Assembly (NCBI RefSeq): GCF_036850765.1
Contig: NC_089495.1
Coordinates: 26,876,875-26,940,874, forward strand
DNA length: 64,000 bases
Direction: 5' to 3'
Source of the DNA: Saccopteryx bilineata
Taxonomy: Eukaryota; Chordata; Mammalia; Chiroptera; Emballonuridae
Shown here: positions 55,448-64,000 of the stretch, piece after piece
How the letters are laid out: each line of letters opens with the position of its first letter
How positions within the stretch are numbered: position 1 is the stretch's first letter
Notes under the pieces: model-generated
The model's database searches: none
The model's input: only the letters and a program-made list of their open reading frames with translations
What the model was told of the DNA's origin: nothing
Translations under genes and position numbers: made by a program

Positions 55448-56069
55448 ATGATCAGGGAAGGCACCAGACTTGAGTTTCTAGGACTGACAAGACTTTCATT
55501 GTCTCTTCAACTAACACGGAGAATCAGAAATATTGTACTATACTCTGAGGAAATCCATTCAAGATTGGATTATTTGATGATGGAAGTCATTAAGAAGCAG
55601 GTACTAAATATTTTGTTAGTGATAACAGGCAGTGATATTTAAGTGATCAACTGGAAAAAAATAAAAGTGATCTTACTTGTACCCCAAATGTTGAAGCAGA
55701 TCAGAATTATTAACCAACAAAATTATGAGCTGTAGGGTTGGATTCTCTTTGAGAAAGATAGGCTTTTCAGTTAAAATGTCAAGCTTTATCTTTCCTGCTT
55801 TCCTCCTCCCTCCGAACTTAGATTAATATAACTAAGAGGAATAATACTGCACCACTGAATATTTTATAGGCCTGTGAAGGTTAGTCATTATATATGTTCT
55901 GGGATGTGTCTTACTCATAGCCATTTGCAGCTAATTATAAAAGAGCCTTAGAGGTGTCTATGGAGGGTAGGAGGTAGGGAAATGGAGGGAGGTATTAATT
56001 GCAATAGAGATAAAACTTTATAAATATATAAATATTTCAGAAGATAGGGTTAGAAGAAAAATCTGCTGT
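55448..56069. other. Intergenic sequence
   Basis: No gene or repeat recognised. Confidence 0.5.
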
Positions 56070-56160
56070 AGCTTAAATTCAATCTCATACAACATCTAGC
56101 ACAATATTTTGTATATCATAGATGCTTAATGAGCATTGTTGAATGAAGATATAAAAGCAA
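56070..56160 (+). repeat. L2-like 3' end fragment
   Basis: CATCTAGCACAATATTTTGT and ATAGATGCTTAATGAGCATTG then TTGAATGAA are in L2 3' order. Confidence 0.5.
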
Positions 56161-58209
56161 GAATAAGCAATGAACATCATATGGTTCTAAACTAGGTATT
56201 ATTGTTTCCTGATTTTCCAACCAGACAGCATATGTTCTTGACAGACTCTGTTCTCAATTGCTCTCATACCCTTTCTCATTCGGAGGTTTCATTGCTTACT
56301 GTATAGCTCCTCCCTAGATAGAAAAAAAAAACCTTCTATTCTCTTTATTTCAGTAGCTGTTATAAGTATAGACATAAAAGAGATTGATAAAACAAGGTAG
56401 CATGGGGGGTTGATGATTTTACCGATCTTTATTTTTTAGCTATTCTGCTTTAGCAATATAATTTCAAGGTGGTCCAAGCAAAATAATTCCAAGAGAATAA
56501 ATTGCTTTAAATTATGCTATCTATTTCAAGCTGAGTTAAAGTTTATTCCATGGTTAGCTAGTTGCTCTGTGGACATCAATACTTCGTAGTTACTTTAATC
56601 TTCTTGCCATGTCTTTATGTAATAGAAGAGATAATTTATCAAGCAAGGGAACAATATCATTGAAAAGATATGGGAAACTTTTATCTTGTCTTCATGAAAA
56701 GTAGCTGTTTTTTCAGATCTCTTTGGTGTCACTTTGTCTTTGGAGTCCAAAAGAGCAAAAAGGATGCTCTTTTCTGCTGACCATAGGGAAGGCATCCTCA
56801 CATGAGGGTTTATGACCTGTTTCAAGGGAAGAGTAGAGGGAAGGTCATGGTGACCTTCCTGCTCCTGCTGGTTTCTCAAATTCCTTCACATTAAAATATT
56901 CAATATTCCAAGGTACCATATTTTGGCATAGCATGTTCTAAAGCCCATCACTTCTTTGTATTACTATCTGTCCCTTACAGCATCTTCTTCAAATGTTAGC
57001 TATGAATAGAATTAGTCTCAGAAATGAAAACAATAAAGTAATAATTAAAATGCATATAGATTCACAGGAATACTTGTCATAGAACACAAATATTTGTGGG
57101 CTAATTTCCCAGTGGGTAATGTGGAAATCTGAGCTTAGTCGAGAGGTTCATGGATGTTAAAGCTAATGTTTTGTATTTTTTTGAGAGAGAGAGAGAAAAC
57201 ATAAAGAGTGAAGGGGTCCAGAACAGGCCCCCAAGTTGTACTGCTTTGCTATGTGAATTAATATAAGCTGAGGGCAAGCAAGACCCTGCAGGCACAAGAA
57301 AAACTTTTATCTTTCTCTTAACAAATTTAAATTGAGACCTTTCCCATAAGAAGTTTAACTACCTGAAATAACATATAACCTCCGTATAGTGCAGGGCAGA
57401 CTTTGGAGTACCGAACATCTGATCTTCTTATCATTGTGTGAGCTGCCCTCCTCCCCTCTCAAACCCTAAGACTCCTCACCTTATTTCTTGACTCATGATG
57501 TCATACACCTCATTTTATCTTTGGACTTCTCATTTACGTAGGCTCTCTGACTCTCTGATGCATGTGGGGTTTCCATATGTACATATGTAATTAAGTTTGG
57601 TTATTTTTTTCTTGTTACTACTGTTTTATGTTGACAATTATGAGAAAAAGCAAAAGAATCTAGAAAAGTAGAGTAGAATTTCTTTCTTCCCAATAACAGG
57701 TTGGCAAGTCTATTCGTAGTACCAAAATTTTCTGGAGGGTGCAATTAAGGGGAAAAAAAGGTATTAAAATACTCTCTTGGGGAAAAATTAAGAAAAAAAG
57801 TTTGAGAAACACTGATTTAGATAAATGGCTAGAGAAAACTGAAAAAGAGAAAGGATGCTTAAAATTAAAAGAACCAACTTAAAATTGAGAGGACGTGAAC
57901 CTGGTTTCAGAGGAAAACAGACATTGTTCCTAGAGGGTAAAAATACACAACTAATTTTCATTTCAGGAGCACAAGTAGGGCAGCCTTGCAAGGTTAGTCA
58001 GTAGTTCCAAAGACATGGTTGGAGATGACACCTGCCAGCAGAAAGAGGATTGAAACCTAAAAAGGCTCATTTAATGAATTGAACCTATGCCAACTAAATA
58101 AAGTAACTAGAAATGATGCTTTCAAATTATGTCAGTTCTATAGAATTTATTCTCTAAACTCCCTTACCACACTCTTGCCAATAAGTCATGCTGTTTAAAT
58201 TGACCAAGA
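56161..58209. other. AT-rich intergenic sequence
   Basis: 2 kb with no recognised gene. GAGAAACACTGATTTAGA near 57,803 may be the end of an old MER5-like element. Confidence 0.5.
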
Positions 58210-58686
58210 ATGATGCACTTCAGGGGAATGGACAGGAAAGCATCTGGTATAGTCAAAGCTGGACTCCTGGGTGTGAGATGTGTTGTAATCACACAGGGCC
58301 CCAGGCTTGGAATAACCCTGTGCTTGGTTTATGACTGTTGTCATTGTCTTGAAATTCATTATAATTTTGGACAAGGGGACTTATATTTTTATTTTTCTCC
58401 AGGTTCTGCAAATTATCTTGCTGGTCCTGAATACAGTAATAAAATAAGGGTGATCTCAGAGGAACAGAAAGATCTAGTCTTTGGAGGAGAAATTTCCCTT
58501 TCCCAAATTAATTTCTTAAGATGTTACAAGAAGAACGCTTCCCATGGGAAGCAGTGGGCAAATGTTTCTTCCTATTTGGGTGCTCTAGGGACCATCACTA
58601 AATATTTGCAGAAACAAGATGCTATGCTATCTTTACATGTCAAAATTTATCCTACTTGTAGAAAAGCAGTGTTACTGCCAACCTGA
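58210..58686 (+). CDS. Unexplained ORF, 158 codons
   Basis: The longest open frame in the window outside L1 and SINE sequence. It starts MMHFRGMDRKASGIVKAGLL, has a Cys-containing hydrophobic part (LVYDCCHCLEIHYNF), then a more polar half (SEEQKDLVFGGEISLSQINF, KYLQKQDAM). I recognise no family. A pyrimidine tract ending CTCCAG at about 58,403 resembles a splice acceptor inside the frame, so an exon starting near 58,404 is an alternative reading. By rough estimate one such frame could arise by chance in a window of this size. Confidence 0.2.
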   Translation: MMHFRGMDRKASGIVKAGLLGVRCVVITQGPRLGITLCLVYDCCHCLEIHYNFGQGDLYFYFSPGSANYLAGPEYSNKIRVISEEQKDLVFGGEISLSQINFLRCYKKNASHGKQWANVSSYLGALGTITKYLQKQDAMLSLHVKIYPTCRKAVLLPT

Positions 58687-58835
58687 GCATGAGAGTGTGG
58701 CTAGATTGTTTGCCCTTTGTAGCCACCAGTGTTGGCCAGGAAGAACTGTGGGATAGAACTTAAAAAGAAATAATACACTAAACTAAATATAATATATGCT
58801 CAATTGACCTTATTCTTTGCATCTCAAGTCACATG

Positions 58836-59059
58836 AGGTTATATTTTCCTTTTTTTTATTTATTCATTTTAGAAAGGAGAGAGAGAGGGAGAGAGAGAGA
58901 GAGGAGAGAGACAGAGAGAGAAGGGGGGGAGGAGCAGGAAGCATCAACTCCCATATGTGCCTTGACTAGGCAAGCCCATGGTTTCGAACCAGCGACTTCA
59001 GCATTTCCAGGTCGACGCTTTATCCACTGTGCCACAGGTCAGGCCCAGGTTATATTTTC
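58836..59059 (-). mobile_element. Short bat SINE (type C), antisense
   Basis: SINE body 58,849-59,046. Head at the right (GCTTTATCCACTGTGCCACAG), GA-rich part and T-rich tail at the left. AGGTTATATTTTC is a perfect target-site duplication (58,836-58,848; 59,047-59,059). Confidence 0.94.
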
Positions 59060-59379
59060 ATTATTACTATTATAATTAAATTCCATGAAAGTAAGGCTAT
59101 TTAAAAAACTTCACTCCTAACAACTCTTAAAATTCTATCATGTTATAAGTGTGGGAGAAATTATGGATACTTATGAGAGATGCATTTAACCAATGTGAGA
59201 GGTACAAATGAAAATTTATGGACGGGCTAAGAAGTTTCTGACTGTAGTGTTTTGAAAACTGCAAAATTATGCTGGAGCAGCTGTTTGGATTGCAAGATGA
59301 TTGTATTTCAGAAGTCGATGAACTTTAGTTGCTGGAAGTGTAACTATGGAAATGGCAAAGATGAACGCTCCCCGAAAAT

Positions 59380-60030
59380 GTTCTCTTTACTTCCATCTGA
59401 ATGCTCCCTGTCTGAGGCCTCTCAGGAGTAAAAACAAGATCCATTTTCATGGCATCAGCCCCATTCAAAGATGTCAGCAGGGAGTCAGGAAAGAAGCACT
59501 CAGCCAGTGGAGCTGTCAGGCTCCCTCAGGGAGGCTGCAGCTCTTTGCAGGTGAGGAGAAGGTGTGATTCTCACATTTAATGAAATCCCGGAAACTTGAG
59601 GCTTTCAGTTAACATCTGGTCCTGAAACAGAAACTCTTGGCAGGCTGTTTTCCTGCTGCTGGCTGACTGGTTGGGTCAAAGGGACTTCCTGTCCTCCTCC
59701 CCAGTCAAGATTGCATTAGTGAGCGGTTCAGCTCCATTCACCCCAGCAGGAGGAAAGCGGCAGACGGAACCCACTCAAAGTGCCAGGGCCTCCTGACAGC
59801 TGGCTCCTGCCATTCTCAGCCTGTGCCCTCTAATCAGGTAGCTGTTCAATTATGTCCAATGAACCCTAGCTCAGCAATTAAAAAGGCAAACAACATTTCC
59901 TGAGAAAAGCATGGCTGTAAAATTTGATAAATTTGCTTTTACTTGTGAATCAAGGCACAGTGAAAGCTGTATAAATGTTACCTTAGAGCTGTTGCTTAGT
60001 TGAGCTTTCGAGGGACCTTACCCTTCTCAT
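59380..60030. promoter_or_regulatory. Candidate conserved non-coding or regulatory segment
   Basis: Repeat-free and GC-richer than its surroundings, with CAGCTG-type E-boxes (TGACAGCTGGCTC near 59,796; CCCTAGCTCAGCAATTA near 59,867) and homeodomain-like AATTAAAA. It contains no credible coding frame. The call rests on appearance alone; conservation was not tested. Confidence 0.25.
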
Positions 60031-63000
60031 AGGCTACTAAGGCTGAAATCTACCAAGGGCAGTGGGAAGTGCCCAAACAATTGACAATTATTGTAGCTCT
60101 CTCCCCTCTCATTTACCTTTCCAGTAACAATTGCATCCTTCTGATAGTGATGGTGGGTATTATTGCAAGTGCTCTGACTGGCTGTTGTTACTGTAATCCA
60201 CGCCCCGCCATAGATCCTTCTTTCCCTTTTCCTAATGGGGTTGCTTTGATTTTAGAACTGACCAAATGAAAGGTTATTTCTTTGGTCATTGTCTCTCTCT
60301 TGTATCCTGCAGTTGTTTTCTTCTCCTCTCACCTGTCTGGTTTCTGTTCACTTCAAATGACCTGGGCTTTTCAAAACAAGAAATTCAAAAAGAAACAGTG
60401 CAAGCAGGACACAGAAGGACAGAAAGGAGGCTGACACGTCATCCTTTTAGTGGGGAATGGCTATGGCTCAATCACTGAGCACAGTTTTTCCTATGTGTGG
60501 AGCTAGTAGTAAATATATTTGTATTTTTAGAAATACAAAAATAAAAAGAGAGAGATTGCCTACAAAACTATAATTTCTGGAAACAAACAAAGATGTGTAA
60601 AGAGATATTGCTCCTTGAAAATTTACTCGTGTCATATGTAGTGGGGGAAATTAAAGAGACAAACTAAGTGTTAATACCATTGGTTAAATAAATCACGATA
60701 TGTTTATGCCATGAATTACTAATGAAGTCATTAAAAAGAATTACATGTATGTATAGCTATTAATATTGGCTACAGTATGCTAAATTATATATGTGTATAT
60801 ATGTGCTGTCTTTAAATGGCAGTATAATGGATAGGAGAAGAGGTGGATTATTCTTTGAGGACACAGTTTTAGTGTTGTTACAGGATTCTAGGGCCCTTAT
60901 GAAACCTCTTGCATTAATAATATCTCTCAGAAACACCCACACCCAAGATCCCTGCTCTTTACTTTCTGACACAAGGTAATTATGGACTAACTGGGGAAAA
61001 TGTTGACTAATCACCTGGGCTTTATATCCTGATTTGGACAATGAGGAGGTTTCAAAGTCAAAGTCGGATGATCTTTCAAAGTCTTCCTGGCTCAAATAGT
61101 CTATGATTCATAATTATTAATGAGTGATCCTGATAGAGTTTTGTTTCTTGGTCACTGTGACAGGCACATGATGAATATATTTTTGGTGAATGGTTCTGTC
61201 AGCCTCCCTCAAATCACAAGGTATACATAGGTAGGCGTCCTCCCACCTATGCAGTCCACACACAGGACTACAAGGGAGAGAGAGCGCCCCACCAAACCGG
61301 CACCAGAATCCGGACACTGTATTCCAGCAGCTTATAGAGCATTTCTCTGATATCCTAATGATTGTGAGCCAAGTTAAATGTCCAAGAATTATCTATTTAT
61401 TAGCATTCCAGGTGTAAGTTTTCCTTTCACAAAAAAGTTTTTAAAAATTTATTGTATTGACAAAGTTACAAGTGCCCTATCTACACACTGCATCATATCC
61501 CGCGCCATGCCCCATGCAAAAAGTTTTTCTTTCTATATTTGAAAGACACCTTTAACTTCCCCTTGAGCACTGTTCATTCTTAGCTTCAAATGAATGTTTA
61601 CAATTTTGTATCATTTTTAATATTTTTAATCACCAAGGTTACATATTATTGTGGCCAGAAGAATATGTCTCAAAATACTTATATAACCTGTATTCTAATT
61701 TCCCTAACACATTACCCAGTTGGGAAATAGATGTTTAGGAACATATCTCACTTCTGCCACTAGTCAAGTGAATTAATTTTATTTAATATATTTTAAAATT
61801 CTGTAACTGTGTTTTGTTTGTTTGTTTGACTTTTCTTTAGGAAGTAAGCATTTATTTTCTTCTCTCAACACTTAAAATATGTGATTAAAATTAAACCGTT
61901 TTTAACAAAGTTATAGAGTGACTTACTGATTCATAGGTGCCAAGCTCATGATTGATTAAATAATTTCTCATTCAATACATGAGTAGCCTCCTAATCATTC
62001 TATTTGTGAGTAAACTTACCTGTTGGTCATCTATCTCTTCCTTGTGTCCTTGAGTATACACCATAATTGAGCTCTTCCAACTAAGAATAGTATCTAAATT
62101 AGCACAACCTTATTTAGAAGAAAACTTATGTTAAATTTACCATTTGAGACAACACCTTAATCCATAAAGACCATAAACTGATATATAAGTAACTTTTTTA
62201 AAAGTTTTACTCTTGCAAAGCTTATAAATTAATTGAGAAGAAAGGCAGATGTCAGTGAGCACAAGCAAACGTGTAGCTAATAAAAGCATATTAACTCTCT
62301 GTTATCTAGTATTGTTAAAAAATGGAATATTCTGGTTAAACACAATTGTATTTAGCAAAGAATTATCTTTCAATGGTTTCTAAACAGTAAATCTAAAATC
62401 CATTCTCTTAATCATTAAACTAGTTTACAGTACTTTTAAACATGCAACTACTACTGTACATCTTCTAAAATGCCAGTTAAAAGAATGGTCAGCAGAATGT
62501 CATATAATGAAAATTACAGGGTTTGACACAGAGTCATTCAAAACTGTGCTAAATCTTATATGAGAAATTTATATGTATATCTATGCTTGTATCTCTCCAT
62601 ATATGTGCACTTACATACATGTAAATGGCAACCACATGGGTATATTCACATACATGTCAATGCAGGAAATAAGTCCTTTCCAAGTGTGTAGCTTGTGATT
62701 TGATGAGGAACTACAGGGGCTTTCCACAAATCTTATCATCACTGTGATGTTTTAACTCATCTTCAGTCTGGTTTTGCAGTGTTTCTAACAACGCTATTCC
62801 TTTGAGGGGTTTTTCCCAGTTACCATGCAATACTGTGTTTACTGAGTCTGAAAAAGTTGAAATTACCTCTTTGATATGAATGTCATAGCACTCTCCTTTA
62901 TTTTTCATATACTTAGGACAAAATTATATTGTGATAAGCTTCTGAGTAACATAGACATTCATCATTAAAATAATCTAATTTTGATTGATATGGTAGTTCA

Positions 63001-63860
63001 GAAAACTCTCTTAATTCTTTTGTTCTGTAGTTCAGGATTTTAATTTAATGAACATAGTGTTATCTTATAGTTGTGGATATAAATATATGGCCTGCAACTC
63101 CAATATTTCATGTGCTATCACTTTGAATGTTCATGGGAAACTGTCATTCTCTGCATTAATATATGAAGACGCTGCTGTTATATAGATAAAATGAGTACTG
63201 TCATCCAAAAAATAGCTTTGAATCTTATTTGCAGCTTCTCATGTATTTTCATAACTTCCAAAGATGAGTAAATTTATTCAGGGTGTTTGGTTTCAGTTTG
63301 AACCAAGTCCAGAAGGTAATTGGTTAAAGAATGAAAGCTGGCATCATTGGCTTTGCTATCTTATCATCTTGGTGCCTGGACTCTAATGAATGCCATTCAG
63401 GGAGGCCTGATGGATCAGCCTGAGCAGGAGCCTGGAGGGGCCATGGTTATTATTGACATCCATTACCGATGTTGGTATTATCTTTATGAAGAGTAAGGAA
63501 ATCTGCCAAGTGTGTGGTGAAAATCACAAAGTGCTCTATTTACAATAGAAAATGTCTTAACAGAGAAAAATAAATTAGGAAATGTTCTCTGGAAAAGTAC
63601 AGCATCTCATATAAGGGTACAACTAGTAATAAAGAATCAATATGGATGAAACAAAAATATTGGTTGACAGCTGGTGGACATACTTGGAGAAAATGATGTA
63701 GTGTAGGATTAAAAATTAACAATGCCTACTTACAGTAAGTTTCTTTCTTTTTCTATGGGATAAAACTCAGATCCATGAGGCTAAACAATATCATTCAAAG
63801 AAGTTTAACAATTGTGAAGGGGCATTAGTCTCTGGATCCAAAAAGTAAAATTCTGATTAA
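60031..63860. other. AT-rich intergenic sequence
   Basis: 3.8 kb without a recognised gene, RNA or young repeat. Confidence 0.5.
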
Positions 63861-63871
63861 AAAAAAAACTG

Positions 63872-64000
63872 GCCCTGGCCAATTGGCTCAGTGGTAGAGT
63901 GTCGGCCTGGCATGAAGGACTCCCGGGTTTGATTCCCGGTCAGGGCACACAGGAGAAGTGCCCATCTGCTTCTCTAGCCTTCCCCCTCTCCTTCCTCTCT
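63872..64000 (+). mobile_element. Rhin-1-like SINE (type A), cut by the window end
   Basis: Starts GCCCTGGCCAATTGGCTCAG after an A run, has the B box GGTTTGATTCC and the core GGAGAAGTGCCCATCTGCTT. The 3' part lies beyond the window. Confidence 0.93.

Overview
This window is vertebrate nuclear DNA from a mammal, and most likely from a bat. Three families of tRNA-headed SINEs recur on both strands (19 copies found by eye). One has a head starting GCCCTGGC and an internal CCATTGGAGCAAAG block, which matches what I know of the Rhin-1 SINE of horseshoe and leaf-nosed bats. No Alu, B1/B2, carnivore or vesper-bat (VES) SINEs are seen. Assignment to a rhinolophoid bat is an inference from repeats. 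No intact, conventional protein-coding gene was found.

Region 1 (about 145-15,841) is a set of nested insertions. A processed pseudogene of RRP15, a ribosomal RNA processing factor, was hit by an old full-length LINE-1 (about 557-14,916). That L1 was itself hit by a younger full-length LINE-1 (5,508-13,334). Both have target-site duplications (TSDs). A third insertion, a solo endogenous-retrovirus LTR (15,249-15,744, 6-bp TSD), lies in the 3' end of the pseudogene. The younger L1 keeps an almost complete ORF2 (endonuclease, reverse transcriptase, Cys-rich tail), with one frameshift and one internal TGA. Its ORF1 has two frameshifts. Its 2.4-kb 5' region has about three tandem GC-rich units of about 240 bp followed by a long T-rich tract, unlike the 5' region of the older L1.

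Region 2 (15.8-31 kb) is AT-rich non-coding DNA with ancient MIR, L2 and MER5-like remnants, bat SINEs, a non-autonomous hAT transposon with perfect 8-bp TSDs (20,006-20,357), microsatellites and an L1 with a 5' inversion (29,759-30,186).

Region 3 (31.4-32.2 kb) is the only CpG-island-like segment outside L1s and SINEs. It has two opposed ETS-type motifs and plausible splice donors, so it is the best candidate for a real promoter or first exon.

Region 4 (32-45 kb) has further SINEs, a possible LTR, a MER2-type Tigger element, a second hAT element with 8-bp TSDs (40,193-40,519) and an old antisense L1 (40,588-44,463) carrying five later insertions, two of them at the same target site.

Region 5 (45-64 kb) has an L1 3' end, about 2.5 kb of L2, SINEs with 13-18 bp perfect TSDs, LTR-like DNA, two unexplained ORFs and a GC-richer stretch that may be conserved regulatory DNA (59.4-60.0 kb). 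The window ends inside another Rhin-1-like SINE.
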